From Tetmemena sp. SeJ-2015 (lineage: Eukaryota > Ciliophora > Spirotrichea > Sporadotrichida > Oxytrichidae): DNA of 64,000 bases. The translations under genes were made by a program, and so were the position numbers. Of the stretch, positions 20,647-38,564 are shown piece by piece. Within the stretch, counting starts at the first letter, position 1. Every line of letters starts with the position of its first letter. Below the pieces are notes generated by a model. The model saw only the letters and a program-made list of their open reading frames with translations. It was not told where the DNA came from and did no database searches. Location of the stretch: the NCBI GenBank assembly GCA_027382625.1, contig JAJKFJ010020688.1, positions 62,001 to 126,000 on the forward strand, given 5' to 3'.

Positions 20647-21174
20647 TCTTTCTTCAATTATAGTTTAAATATTTTTATTTCTTTCACTCACAGTGCTTTC
20701 AATTAAACTTCTTCTATATATCTTATTGAAAGCATACACAGGCAAGAAAGCTTATAGAATATTTAATATCTATCGCTTCCATTATAGAACAAAATTTATA
20801 TTCAAACACAAAGGCAGCAAGCAGTCATGAGCTCAAGAAGTAGCTTATTCATGATTATAGATAGGCAAAAATCTTGGATCAGCTATAGAAGACTCGAGAT
20901 TTCTACCTAAGCCGCTTTTATTTGTCTAACCCATATCTATCAAACTACTGCTCTCCCTTTTATTTTCAAACTATGAGGTACTCCCTAATTTGACCACGCC
21001 CTCTTTAGGGATAGTTACCTCGTGGCATCATAAAACGTAAAATAGAAATAAGAGTTAAGTGGCCAAGACTTTACCTCAGCTTCAAATAACTTTCTATTTA
21101 CTCTCTTGTAATCTTTGAGTCACTTAGATATCTCTGATGATTGTTTTTAAGTGTCGATTATAGTTTAAGCTATC
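20647..21174. other. Spacer
   Basis: About 530 bases between RSPH9 and the next minus-strand gene. Moderately AT-rich; no ORF, RNA gene or repeat seen. Confidence 0.5.
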
Positions 21175-24100
21175 TCAAAAAATAATGAAATTTAATACAA
21201 AAATAAAGGTATAAGTGCTGGTCTGATTTTCTGACTCAATTATAGTATTGTTATTCTGACGCCTTACTTCACTAATCCTCCCATTTCTATCAATGAAGAA
21301 ACAAATTTTAAAAAACCTAACTCTATAAATTATGAACCTCTGCAGTTCTTAGCTGTTAACTGGAGAAAGCTATATGCTCCTACTCTGATAAGCCATATCA
21401 ATAATTTTTTAAGACCCTTTGTTCATTCCATGAGATTGCAGTCCAAATTACAAAGTATCTATTTTCTCCATCCCTTCAGCTATCTGTTTCAAATTATTGT
21501 TAAACTAATTTTGCCTGTACTTTCACCTTCCCAGAACGCTCTTACTGATAGAAAGCATCTTTTAAGAGGGCTTCCCAACTCGATCATTCTTTATGCCATA
21601 TATCTAAGAGATACTCTCTCTCAATTTAACTTTCTCCAAAGGGTGCTTTCTAGAATTTGGACTTTGGTCTTAATTATCATTTGCGTTCTCTTCTTGAGAT
21701 TACTGAAATTTTTAACTGGCTTTATTAGTTGGGCTTTGATAGGCAAATGGGGATTTAAGCTATAGAAGAAGCTTTTAAGATGGCTGCTTCGTCCTTATTT
21801 CAGCCTACTCATCTTTAAGTAATTAACTATGAGCAGCTAAGTACTCGTCAATACAAAAATTACTAAATATGATCCTTATAATAAAAGGGAATTGAAGTAA
21901 ATGTTGATGCTCTAATAATTTGAGATTTGGCTTTCCTTTTTCTAATACTCGTTAAAAGGCGACTCATTTAGATCAGGAGAAGAGCCCTTGTTCCTCGCGA
22001 TTACTTTCAAGTTAAAAGTTTTATTTAATTAGCTCTCGGCCTCTCCAATCTACCCAGCTTTAGAATTATTCTCAAAACTCACTTAATGATCACTTGCTCT
22101 TGGTAGATTTCTTTACAAGGCTTCTATATATCTCTGCTGCATTAGGGATAAGTTTTTCTCTATTTATCTCTTGTTTGCCTCCATTTGATTCAAAATGTCG
22201 GGAACACTGCTCGAAAAACTCTTAGTAAATCTAAATATATAATGCTCTAGATTGATGATCCTTCTCCTTGATCCTTTACATGAAAATTTTAAGCAATGTT
22301 TATCTAAGTGCTCTAAAAATGTTTTATATGAATTATAACATTTCTGCTCGAGAATCTTTCATTATGACTTCTTTATTTTTAGCCAAGCTATAAATGACCA
22401 ATCTTAGACTTTCTCTTTGGGCTTTTGACTAAGCTGCGATAAAGGGCCTCTTCTTTCCAAAGCTTGCTCAATTTTTACTCTTGTCTCTCTTGTGATGTTG
22501 TTATATCTGCCTTGCTCTAAGTGGTCGAGGCATCTCGATCCTTAAATTGAGGGAACAGTTTGAAACTTTTATGAGAAGTGTACATTGGAGAATTCTTCAC
22601 AGTCATGTTCTTATAGATGGATTAACCCATCGCTTAAATTAAGCAAGAGAATGAAAGATAATTGATTAAATTCAAACTTTTTTGGAGGGATGTTGAAGCT
22701 ACAGATGCTAAAAATCTATGGCCACTTATTTCAGCGAGTTCGGATTAATCTGCTTGTCTTGAATAGAAATGAATCTTGAAAACTAAGGACGATGAGGAGA
22801 TAAGGATTCAGGAAGCTCTATTGAGTTTTAGAGTGAGCTCATAGGCTGCAAGACTAATCCTGATGGGCGCTTTGCATTTTAGTTTTACAAATTTGGAAGT
22901 GAAGCCACTTGGCTCGCAACTTGAAAGTTATAATTCTGATGATTTGGCAAAATATCAAAACAAGAACTAAGATTTAGCTAATAACTTGGCAAAGTCTTAT
23001 CTCCCTTGGAAGATCTGTAACTATCTTCCAAGCTTCCGCTTTCTTATGAATTCTTAGAGACAAATGATGTTTTACTCATGCTGTTGTAGTCAACGCTGGC
23101 GTTCCTCAATCTAATATCGAAATAGTTTTTAATACTGCTTTGGTTTGCTTAAGAATCGACGTTGATAGTGTTTAAGTTGCTTGCTGTGTGATTCTTCTAA
23201 CTTTGTTCAAGAAGATAAATTGGCCTTCGGTCTTTGCCTTAGCTCTTAATTTAAGAGATAGAGTTTGTCGCAGTCTGATTATTTGGGGACCTCTCTTCAG
23301 GAATTGTTGCTGCAGAGTGAAGCAAGTCGAGAGGACGAGAGAAGTTCTTCTTGGATTTGTGATTCACAACTATGTTTATGGTAGGTGTGGATTCAAGGTG
23401 TGAAGTGTTCAAGGGAATATCCAAATGGCCAGACATGTCGATAGTATTTAAGTGTGTTTGAGCAATTTGAGTGCTCATATTATGCTTCTTGACAGTAAGA
23501 TAAATAAATAGGCAGTGATGTTGCCCATCGTGAATTACCGATCTACATGCAAGCCTTATAGTTTGAAGCCATTGCTTATTAAGTTTTCTTCGTTGATTGG
23601 TTTTGGGGAATTTTGCTTAGTCAAATATTTGAGACTCTCTTAATAACTTTGATAGCCGGCTGTGCCATACATTTCATAGTCAGCTAGTCTGCCTTAAATC
23701 CTTTGTCTCTTTACTACTAGTAAGTCATTCAAATTTTAGTTATCTAAAGTAGGTTTCGTCTCTTGGAGAGCACCACTCTTCGGCTGGAAAAAGATAGAGC
23801 TCTGATTTAGGGAAAAAATGGGAGAGTTATTCTTAGAACTGATAAAACTCAACGGGCTTTGCACAGTAGTAGCGAACTGAGTTTGATTGAGTGACACCTT
23901 TTTTTAGTACACGAGCTTTCTCTCCACTTTCTTCAGACTCTAGATAAAAAAAAGAGATACCTGAGGAGATGATCTGCTCCTATCTTGAAAGATGATGCAT
24001 ATCCTACATATTTTGATTGATCTTTCCCCAAGACTAATTCAGGGTCTACCTCATCTGTGCCTGCTTCACTAGTGCTTTTGATTCAAGAATACTTGCAGCG

Positions 24101-25199
24101 AGAGTCTTAAAGTTATTACGTGTCTTTAGTCCAATGCTTCCATTTTGAAGGGGTGCTTCTTCTTCGATTTCTTTGTTGCATTAAATGGCTGCGTTGCCAA
24201 AATTTTAGTGTAGCCTGGAATTCAATCGCTAATTTGTAAGAGGTGTGTTTTCTACTGTCTATGTGGGTGATGTCTCTTTGCTAACCTTAACTGAAAAAGA
24301 CTTGTCAAAAGAAGATTTTAGGAAGTTCTTATCTTTGTGTGCGTTTTTATCATGAATCTGTTTACTTTCTAAGTTTTTGAAGCTGAGATTTTGAAATTAG
24401 TAATTCATTTAAATGTCTTTGTTAAGATAACTTTTATCAGTAGCTCTTGGAATTTGATGAGAAGAATCGATTGTCTTCTATTTTTAAGCCACTGGAGGAA
24501 GATTAACGTTAATGTTTATCTCCAAATAAATAATATAGAATAAGCATAGCATATCTGAGTAAGGTCTTTCTCAGGACTTTTTCTCACTTACAAGATAGCA
24601 AGGCCTCCTTTTTTATTTTTCTCATTAACTTCATGATTTGATTAATTTTGAAATCCAAAAGGCGACTCTCGACTCTTCGATGTCGAATCCTCATTATTCT
24701 CACTCTCTCTTTGCTCCTCTCTGCTTTTATTAATTTCTTCTGCAAAATTTTGAGTGGTGATCGTGCTTGCATTAACAGTTGTGACTTGCCTTCTCCTCAG
24801 TCCTTAGTAATTGCTCTAATAGAGGTTTGAGTTATTGTTGCTTTGAGAACTGAATTGAGTGAGTTTATTTATTATTGATTGATCCAAAAATCCTCCCTAA
24901 CTGCTGTCATAGTTGTACTTTGTTATAGAGGGGAAAAATTTAGTACTATTCTCAACAGAGTTAGAGGGAATTTGCCTTCGGGACTAATGGTTTTGCAGCA
25001 TAACTTGTTGATAGTGCTTGAGTCCAGGAGAGGGAGAATTACTGCTGTTCTTATTCTTGGATTTCGATTGGGAAATTAAGGTTTGCTCTTTATTTTGAGG
25101 GTGCGAAGGCAACTGTGAGTTGGCATCATAGTTGAGAGTGAGTAGGATTTTGCGGCAGTTGGCTTCTCTATCTGATCTGAACATCATCGCCGTCGTCAT
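21175..25199 (-). CDS. Large Ser/Asn/Gln-rich hypothetical protein
   Basis: Start MTTAMMFRSDREANCRKIL at 25199. The minus strand then stays open with TAA/TAG as Gln over most of 4 kb, with several frame changes that indicate IESs or introns. One possible intron begins GTAAGTGAG near 24595. Recurrent composition is Ser, Asn, Gln and Lys, e.g. QSNNNSNLYQSNYQGLRRRQ and NASVDYNSMSKTSFVSKNS. The last long segments are KSPFAYQSPTNKASQKFQQS and NGRISEVRRQNNNTIIESEN; TGA at 21175-21177. No domain is recognised. Plus-strand ORFs in this interval that look like membrane proteins are antisense shadows. Confidence 0.55.
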
Positions 25200-25586
25200 A
25201 ATGTTTTATTTTATCTTGCAATTTAATTAATATCCTCCTCATCAACACTTCGATAAACTCACTCAATTGCTTTGATAAAATCATTTAACTTAATTAAAGG
25301 TTTCTGAATAACATTCCCTCAAGATTAATCCTTAATTATTGGTAAACATCAACTTTTAATCTTCTTTGATTGATAATATAAAATAGTTCTGAAGAAGAAG
25401 AATAAGACTGAATGAAACTTATCGAGTGGATATAGGAACACTATAGTCCCAATTATGTATATAGAATTCGAGTGAATATCAACTTAATTTGTTGTAAACT
25501 AGCTAAAAATGCCTCTAACTAAATGAGATTAAGAGAGTTGAAGAATTTAAATTAAAATAAATTTATAGTTCTACTTAAAGTTCAAT

Positions 25587-26278
25587 ATGGTAAGAAAGCG
25601 CTCTTCTGCTTCTTGAAGTTCCAAAATGGACAATGTTATTTCTATGATCTCTGTTTTCTATAATTGAGATTCTAATATTTCAAATAGGCACAAGAGAAGG
25701 GAGAAGTACAAGAGTATCTTAACTTGCTCATGCAACAGCCAGGAGCTATCGGATATGTCATCATTAACTTTGATGGTAAGAAGTTTTTCCACTTGCCCAT
25801 GATTTCAAAAAAATCTCAAACCATTTCTTAAATGTCTCGCTTAAGAGGAATATAACCGTGAAGGGCACTTAAAATAAGACTGTGCTTCACAATATGAGAA
25901 ATACAGGAGCTTTGAACTAAGTCAAAATTTAACTTCAAGATAAGGAGAGAAGATAAATGATCTTCAAATTTTTGCAACTGCCCTTTCGATTATTGATTTC
26001 GATTTATAGGCATCCCAGTGAGATCATACCCAGAGGATAAGATCCCTGCAGTCCAATACGCCGCACTAATTGCTGACTTAGTTATGAAGACAAAGCAAAC
26101 TCTTAAGCAATTGAATCAAGGAGATAGCGACTTCGTGTATCTGCGTATGAGAACAAAGCAAGACACTGAGATGATAGTGACCGACTATATCACTCCAGGC
26201 AGTGGAAATGAATATATCTTGGTGTGCCTATAGAGCTGCAAGTTCGGCAAGGAAGAGGAGGAAGTAGTTGAGAAGTGA
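25587..26278 (+). CDS. DYNLRB: Dynein light chain, roadblock/LC7 family
   Basis: Exon 1 is only ATG; intron 25590-25687 (GTAAGA...AATAG). Exon 2 encodes AQEKGEVQEYLNLLMQQPGA then IGYVIINFDG; intron 25776-26009 (GTAAGA...TTATAG, 234 bp). Exon 3 begins IPVRSYPEDKIPAVQYAALI, continues ADLVMKTKQTLKQLNQGDSD and FVYLRMRTKQDTEMIVT, ending KEEEEVVEK with TGA 26276-26278. The NFDGIPVR and QYAALIADLVMKT motifs are diagnostic for LC7/roadblock, the dynein light chain binding intermediate chains in cytoplasmic and axonemal dyneins. Length is about 110-115 residues, normal for the family apart from a short acidic tail. Not scrambled. Confidence 0.93.
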
Positions 26279-26504
26279 GCCCTAATCAATTTGATAGAAT
26301 GTATAAGAACTTAATCGGGAACGGATACTGTTGAGCTTGTTCACTTATATTTAAGATAACTGTTATATGTTCTTTCTCTTTCATATCAATGAGTCTCACT
26401 CATTAACTTCATTTTGTTCTTAATAGCATCTCCATTTCAATTCCTCACTCTCTTTTGCCAAGTTTATTAAAAATTGAATAGTAATATAAAGTAAAATATA
26501 AGTT

Positions 26505-29500
26505 ATGAAAAGAAATCAGTCCGACAGCAAGCTCAGTTTCCTGCGCAAGATCATGGAGACTCACGTCAACTCTCTGAACCCTAATGGATAAACCAACCGC
26601 TCGCGAGTGCAACTCCTCTCGCCGACTCAGCTCTATACTCAGAATAACTCCACATTACTTCATGAAACCTCAATGGCTGTGACTAACAGGCTATACTACG
26701 GCACAGGGGAGAAAAGTCTGGTGGGCTTTGGAGGCAATAGCTTGGCTAAGATTAATATGGGCGATTAAAGCTCAATTGTGGTGGACTATGACCGTAGTGA
26801 GGACGGTGACTCATTCTAAGAGGTTAATCTACAGACTCAAGCAGCTAATATGAGTCAAAGCCTAGTCAGTAATTACATCTCATTTAAATTGATTGAAAAT
26901 ATAGCTCTTTTAATGTAATGTCAAACAAGAGAATGAATAGGTAAGCATCATATTTATGGTGAGAGATTCCTGATGCTTTTTTAAATAGAATAAACTGCCC
27001 CAGATATCTAATGCCATGGGCTCTAAAGATCAAGGGCACGATATGATTGATCCTACATATTAGAAATCTTTTTTGCTTTCTTCCCTTTATTTGATCCTAT
27101 GAAGTACAAATACTCAGACGACAAGCCCTTTCCTTTAAAATTGCTGCAGTCTAAATTAATCATGAAGGCTTTGGATTATTTGAAATATGATCTTCAAAAA
27201 TACAACAGGTAAAATGAAAATATCCTCCTAATTTCGGCATTTAGAATTGAGACAATTTGCAAGACGTTGTTATTTCGGAAGTGCTTTGTGCTACTATTTT
27301 GGATATACTATTGCATCAAGTTTTAAAACGACTTGCTCTCTAGATTTGCAGTTGTAAGTCTTGCTCTTTATTTAATAAGGGTAGAAAAAACTGCGAGAAA
27401 AGTTGAAGCAGAAGTATATGAAGTTATTTGTGCTCACGCAACCTCCAAAAGATGATCTGTTTGAGGTGCTACCCTTCATTTTGGGCAAGACTATCTATAT
27501 AGCGATAGAGAAACACTTGAAAAATGGAAAGCTAGATACTCAATGGAGAGGATATAGAACAAGACCTTTTCCAAGTTGTCCATTAAGAGTTGATCAATAT
27601 TTTTTTAATTAAAAGGTTCGGCTAGTTGAATGGTTTCATGATGTCAAAGATCTACATAGAGAGAAGTTTGAGAAAGTATCTAAACCCCTAAACTCCACCG
27701 GGCGGGATCCACTCGCATCGCAACTAAGTGACATCTCTAGCTATACAGATGTCAGATGCAGCATCCACACAAGCTCTCGGAAGGAGACAGACAACTCAAA
27801 TCATTTCAAGGGGTCTTACTATCGCTCCTCTTTCAGTCAGAGATGGAGGTGTAAGTTTAAGCCTACTTGACTAATCACCTTATGGAGTGGGAAAGAAAGC
27901 CATGACGAAGAGAGCAAGCTTGAACCCTATTTAGATGCGAGAGAGCACAGAGGTCACCTAGTTTAAAAATTAGCTTAAGAAAATCTTGCTCAATCCTAAT
28001 GATAAGAAGAAAAGCAAGGATGCGGGTTAGGGAGCAGGTTAAGTTGGGTCTAAAACTACTACTAATTTCAATTCAGGAGGCAACTAGGATAACTTTTCTC
28101 ACTAAGGCGCTTAAAATCCTAGAGGTAAAGGGTAAGGAGGTATGAACAGAACTCAATCCTGGCAATGGTTTGGAGGTAATGGGAGCATGTCTACAACGCA
28201 GCTAGATTAGAGTTCGATGATGTACAACACTAGCACCTCTCGCTTCAATAAGTTTGAGACTAACAAACTGTCTCCTATGTTCACCTCATTTTACAGTGTC
28301 AACTCTTTCTCTAATCCCCTTCCTACTAAAAATATTGTCCTTAAGAAGCACATTACTTAGAGTGAAGAGAGACCTCAACCTAACTTCTAGCATCTTATTC
28401 AAGCATACAGAAGAGAAAAAATGGAGGATCTCGAAGCTGAGGTAAAAAAACAAGTAAGGCCACCTATTGGTAGCAGTCACTATTCTTCGAGAGGTGGCTA
28501 GAGGAACCAAACTACCAATAATCCTCTTTACTAGCACTATTGATTAGATTTAATATAAGAGTAGAGTTTAGATCATTCATTTCTTAGTTAGCAATAAATG
28601 AAGCATTCAAATATCAGAACTTTGAACAAGATCTTAGGCAAAGAAGCTCTTGCACCCAAGAAAGAAGAATTTGTGGTCAAACGCAGAGAAAGGAAGTGGG
28701 TAAACTTTATCCATATGATTTAAATTTGAGAAAACTAACTTATTCCAATATTTTAATAGGCAACCATATCTCCTCGGATGGCAACATTTTCACATCACCA
28801 GGACTTTAAAAATTGATAGAGCTCAAGTAAGATGTAGATAGGCTGCCCACTAACTTCAACTTTGAGAAAAAGATCCTACTGAACTCAACTCTTCCAGCAA
28901 CAAAGCGCACCACAAGCAATGAAATCTCTAGCCAGTATATGGAATTGGCAGAAAAGCTATTGCCTGAATATCGAGACATCCTACTTCAAGCTATCAGAGA
29001 GAACTAGCTCGTAGCTGAGAATTAAGGCAATCCCAACGGCATAGTTGGCTTAAGCTCTGAGACAAAGCAAAGTGTGCAAAAGAAACTCCTATAAGAGCGC
29101 TATGATAAGAAAGATGAGAGCTATATTGAAACGGAAGACTGAAAGAGATGCAAGGCGGAAAGAGGAAATTGCGCGGGAGGTGTAAGCCAAATTCAAGGAA
29201 CAGATAAAGACAACCATGCTTGATCCATTCGATAACTATAGCGCTGTAATTCCACAACCTTATCTAAAGGACGAAGATGTGGAATTCGCATTCGAGAATA
29301 TATTTAGGGAGTACACAGATATAGCTGCTAGTAAAGGCGCTGGTCCTCATGATCAAAAGGGAAAAATACCAAATACTGCTATTTTAAGGTTTTATAAGCA
29401 ACCATTTAATATATTATGCTGGCATTAACAATTACTTGAGTTAGTAGATGCTACTGAACTAAAGCTCTTAAAAGAATTTACCCTTGAAGGGAAGTAACCC

Positions 29501-29885
29501 ATTTAGGACAAAGGGTTTCGGGGATCATAGTATATCCACTAATGGTTAGCTTAATATAGACAGAAGTAATACTTATGGAGATGGGACCGATGATAGAAGT
29601 TCTCAGTCAAGTAGAATGAGTTCAATTCTTATGAATCAATATTTCAAGTTATTATATTTCGTTCACTTATTTTTTGTGGAGAATCAGTAATAATTTGCAA
29701 GAAAAAATCTAGTATTTAATGGAGCTCCTACCATATTCAGTCCTAAATAGGAGGGAAGTGCTATAGATCTACTTAATTAGATACAAATCTAAGATGGGAT
29801 TCCTCTTGAAAAGATAGATTCTGCAAAATTTGAAGGGGAAATTTAAGAGCCTGAACCAGAGATCAATGATATATAGCAATATTGA
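26505..29885 (+). CDS. Hypothetical protein, possibly FAM227-like in its central part
   Basis: Starts MKRNQSDSKLSFLRKIMETH. After a Ser/Asn-rich part and an IES at 27047-27099, the segment KYMKLFVLTQPPKDDLFEVL followed by PFILGKTIYIAIEKHL and RLVEWFHDVKDLH resembles, weakly, the FAM227 domain (LPFIxxxTIxxAF...LVxEW). Downstream are Gly/Asn/Gln-rich linkers, a helical segment (MELAEKLLPEYRDILLQAIRE), a charged coiled coil (RDARRKEEIAREVQAKFKEQ) and DPFDNYSAVIPQPYLKDEDV. Stop TGA at 29883-29885. A GTAAAC...TTTTAATAG intron is likely near 28702-28760. The FAM227 assignment is speculative; the gene itself is well supported by codon structure. Confidence 0.55.
27047..27099 (+). other. IES, pointer TTGATCCTA
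   Basis: A 9-bp direct repeat at 27047-27055 and 27091-27099. Excision joins GSKDQGHDMIDP to MKYKYSDDKPFPLKLLQ in frame and removes an in-frame TGA. Confidence 0.8.
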
Positions 29886-30005
29886 ACTTTTAAATTTAAT
29901 TATCAATTCATTCTATAACTATGAGTCTAAAATTTATGCTCATATAGTATGTGCTAAATTTTTAGATTAATATATCCCCTTATTGAGGCATAGTGGGGGT
30001 TTAAT

Positions 30006-34640
<4,635 letters not shown>

Positions 34641-34978
34641 AAGAGTTGAAATAAGGGTAATGCTATAAGTGTAATACCCTATTTTTGTGTAAAGTATGTG
34701 TGACATATTGACTGTGGGAGAGGGAAATATTTAAAGATTTAAAAATCAAATTATCAATCGAGGAGCTTATCCGCTCAAATGCGACTCTGCTAAGTACTTT
34801 ATCCGACAAATTTATCTCCCTTCTTAATGATTCTCTCGCTATTCCACGGTTGAGAAATTAATTTTAAATATTCAAGCAAAGCAAAATGCAAAATTATAAT
34901 TAAAGCAATTGAAAGGCACCCCGCAAAAAGGCAACCAATCAAACCTAAAATAAGCAACAGCAATTTGACTTAAAGATA
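34641..34978. other. Intergenic spacer
   Basis: AT-rich, between the divergent TBCD and ZSWIM7 genes; probably holds both promoters and germline spacer. No motif recognised. Confidence 0.5.
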
Positions 34979-35530
34979 ATGAACAGACAAGAACTCTGCC
35001 AATTTTTGAATGTGCTTTTGAATAGAGTGCAGAACGAAAAGAACATCAGTACGGAGATCTATGCAACTTTGGTCACCCTCTTCCCTACAGTGATTGCTCC
35101 AGCACTTGAAATCATAGACAACGGAAAGGTAGCTAAGATTATCTGCTAGGACTCGAGGAGGTATTTCTATCGAGTAAGCGAGTCAAAGTACTCGAATACT
35201 CGCGGGAGTGGTGCGCAAATTTATTCTGAAGGAGATCAGAGCGCCAATGTGAACAACTTTGATGTGAAGGGAGAAATGTGCTTCTGCTACTTTTATGCCA
35301 AGGAATGCATGGGCGTATCCACTCAATCCATCTCATCAAGTGCAGCAGAGGGTGCATCTACAGGTGGCAATGGGGCGCTATTTTGCAAGCATGTGCTAGC
35401 AAGTAAGTTGGCTGAGGCACTAGGTTCATTAGTTGAGACTGAAATTGAAGACAAAGATTTCTCACCCATGCTACTAAACAGCCGAATGCATCTTAACACA
35501 TTTGACCTCAAGAAGAACATCCATCATTGA
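34979..35530 (+). CDS. ZSWIM7: SWIM zinc-finger protein ZSWIM7 (SWS1)
   Basis: A single uninterrupted frame of 183 residues from MNRQELCQFLNVLLNRVQNE to LNTFDLKKNIHH, TGA at 35528-35530. The SWIM zinc finger CxCx(n)CxH is visible as MCFCYFYAKEC...LFCKHVLASKLAEAL. ETEIEDKDFSPMLL matches the C-terminal helix of the family. SWS1 is the Shu-complex partner of a RAD51 paralog (SWSAP1/Psy3-type) and promotes homologous recombination. Unusually for this window there is no IES or intron in the coding region; only one internal TAG (Gln) occurs. The linker between the Cys pair and CxH is expanded by a Ser/Gly-rich loop. Confidence 0.88.
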
Positions 35531-36185
35531 TGAAGAAGAATTTACACTACTCTTAATTTCTAATCCTTTAATTTTGTCAATATTCACCCTTTAAATTTTG
35601 AGACTCTTTCGAAACATTTTTAACCCCTCATCGAAGGGATATTGCATTTGTTACATTATAATCAATCGAATCATATGACTAAAGCTTTTCTTTATTTAGG
35701 AATCAGTCTCTAACCGTAAATTTAAATTTTAAATGTAGTCATATATTTATAATTGAAGTAAAGAGCGTCGACGTCATCACATTTGGGTGCTTTAAAAGGT
35801 GTGAAATAATAAGCTTGGCACAAGTAATAATAATATAATAATTATATAATTGCGATTCCTTTCCTCTCATTGCAACCAACCCACACTTTTTCAAAAACTA
35901 TACTCTATCTACCCCTATCTTAGATCATCATGGGAAATTATAGATGCACTTGTATTTATGTTTTGACTATCTAACCGATTAAGTTTAAATCCCAAGCTTA
36001 ACTTGAATCTCTAACCTCACACTTAAAATACTCAAGCACACTTAAAACCCAAGCAAACTCAAGCCAAATACTTAAAACGCTCAACAGAAAAGAAATGAAC
36101 TAAAATTTCAACACTCCTTAACAGAATGCTGCTAATCACAGTAAAATTAGTAGCAGTCTTAATTAAAAAGACGCCGCCATGGTAC
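35531..36185. other. AT-rich spacer
   Basis: About 650 bases, AT-rich, without ORF or recognisable repeat; likely germline-limited DNA plus the 5' region of the next gene. Confidence 0.5.
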
Positions 36186-38564
36186 AAATGAATCACGCAA
36201 AAACAGACGCATTTTCAAGGCCGAGATAAATCCTCTCCAATATTTCATAATTTCATACTTAACTTATTTTCATCAAATAAAATACCGAGCAGAATCAAAT
36301 AACAGGTGCTGAGCCTGGATTTGTGCAGTACGGATTGAATTCGTGTACAGACAACAAAGAGCAAAGCTCGTTATCAATTAAAGAAGTGGCTTAAAAATGC
36401 AACTGCGACAAGCACTCTTCTAGTTCCTCTGTCCAATCAAACTGTATGGACCCAGTGAGCTCAAAAACCCAGGCTCTAAATTTTTAGAATGCTACTCTCT
36501 CCCATCACCAACCATTCTCATTAAGGTGGATACAACCGTTTTCACTCAGTAAATTAGCATCCAAAAGGTTAATATTGCTTTAAATTTTGAATAAGTAAGA
36601 GTGATCGATGTCGATGACCTGTTCAGTGAGGAACTCAATCCTAAAGGGTTCTCAAAAATGAGAATTGATGACGATGAGGAAGACTAGCTCGAATACTATG
36701 AATCACTCTTCAACCCCAATCTCGATTCGGACGCCTCCTCTAAAAAGTTTAATCGTCACCCAGCCTGTTCTCAGCAAAATTTGAACTCCCACTCAAGTTG
36801 CAATCAAGCATCCCTCATCTGTCATCGTGCCAACGTCATCACTTAAGGAGCCAAACTGGCATAGAGGGAAGTTGGAAACAGCAAAGCCCTTTCAAATAAA
36901 GTGTCCCCTGGTGTCGCCGATTGTGGCTTAAGTGCATATGTCACTGAAACTTGCCAGACGTAAGCATTTTTCATCAGCCAATACAAGCTGCTCAAGTAAG
37001 CCTACGTCAAGTATATTCACTAGTAATAAGCCACTCAAAGCTCAAGCGAGGGACCACGTCATGCTTTGAGATAACAGATTGATCGAAATACTCCCAAGCT
37101 AAAGTATCAAGCCTTCAACATGGTTTGGGCTGCCGGTCAAGATTTGTCTGGCCAAGAAAATGGATCAGCAAGAAGCTCCAAGCATGACCTTCGTAAGCTA
37201 GCTTCAGCCTAACCTAGTGCTTTTAAGAATGATCTAGATGCTCTCAAAAATCCAATGTACCACTAAAAAACTCTTGGAGGTACAAAGAAATCATTAGAAA
37301 ACACAAACCAAGATTCTCAATACAAATCCTTGGCTAAGAAAAAGCAACCTCTTGTAGTTATGACTAGAGCGGGTCCATAAGGTATGATGGGCGGTCGGTC
37401 CAACTATCAAGTTAGCCATGGTCCATTTAATAGTCACGTCGTTCAGCAGCAGGCGATGAAAGCTGACCTTCAGAGTTAATAAGCTCTTAACAAAGGTATC
37501 AAGAGATTTGAAAATAAGGACTACTTCGACGCTCTTAGGAGCTTCAGTAAGGCATGTATTTTTATAGCCATTAAAATTATGAATGAAAGGCGTTTGCTTG
37601 CTATGACATTGATGAACTTTAACCCCATTTACTTCGCTCTAACCCTCTTCTCTTTCATCATCTTGTGGATTGTTACCTGTGCTGTGGCCTTACATATATC
37701 AAGCTTGGTCAACAATTTGAAGAGGTGCGCCGCCTTATGAATAAAGTTCTCTCCATTGATTAATCAAGCATCGAGGCGATCTTTCTCCGCCTATTGGCTC
37801 ACATTCAAAGCTGTAACTATGAAAGAAGCCATTAGGATTTCGAACTCCTAGCCACAAGTATGAAACTCCAAGGAGTGAACTTCTAATTAGAGAGATCGCT
37901 TTCTCATCTATCTAATTCAGATGAGTTGACAGAGGAAGCTCTACTTTAACTTGAGTCACAGCTTATAAGCCAGACTAAAGCTAAGAGAACCTCCACAAAG
38001 CTTCAGCCTATAGATGAAGACCAAGAGTTCTTCGCTTCTAAGAAAATTCAGCCAGTTGGAAGTAACTCCACTAACATGACTGATAGTACGGATGCTTCCT
38101 TAAGGGATCATTCCAAGATCTAGCCTACACACTCTTAAAAACCCTAAGAGGAACCTTCTTAGATCATATCAGCATGTATTCGTATGCTTTAATTTTCCTT
38201 TTAGATATAGAGAGTTGTCAAAAGCACCGAGCATCAGCAGGATAGCTCAGATGATAGCTCTTTGGAAGACGAGGCAGATTTTATTTACAAATCAGGGGGG
38301 TCTGACTCTGATTCCTGTCCCGAAAAGAGAAAAACTGACCTTAAAAAGACCAAGAAGAAGCAAACTTAAACGCATGCCTTACTCTGCGTATTTGTGACTT
38401 CTTTTGCCTTGAAGGGCTTCAACCTCAGACAGATCGCTGCTATGCTACTCTACTTAGCATTGGGTGTTCACGTAATGAAGGCTGTTAACAAAATTGTCAA
38501 AACTTTCAAGGACATCTTTCTCAGCCAAGAGAACTCTGCCCAGACCAAGCAAATCAAAGCTTGA
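36186..38564 (+). CDS. Hypothetical membrane protein
   Basis: ATG in a GCCGCCATGG context at 36186 gives MVQMNHAKTDAFSRPR, but the conserved-looking frame begins further on with MQLRQALFQFLCPIKLYGP, then SELKNPGSKFLECYSLPSPT and VIDVDDLFSEELNPKGFSK. A long basic Ser/Gln-rich linker follows. Near 37590 is a hydrophobic block (NFNPIYFALTLFSFIILWIV), and the C-terminus has FALKGFNLRQIAAMLLYLAL then GVHVMKAVNKIVKTF, ending QTKQIKA with TGA 38562-38564. It thus looks like a two-or-more-pass membrane protein with a cytosolic N-terminus. Family not recognised. Frame changes near 36380, 37720 and 38200 mark IESs or introns. Confidence 0.5.

Noticed and set aside
21430..21765. Plus-strand ORF resembling a multi-pass membrane protein
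   Set aside because: It is antisense to a continuous minus-strand Ser/Asn/Gln-rich frame; hydrophobic antisense of Lys/Asn-rich coding is common.
34979..35530. ZSWIM7 minus-strand ORFs as overlapping genes
   Set aside because: They are antisense shadows of a complete conserved plus-strand protein.
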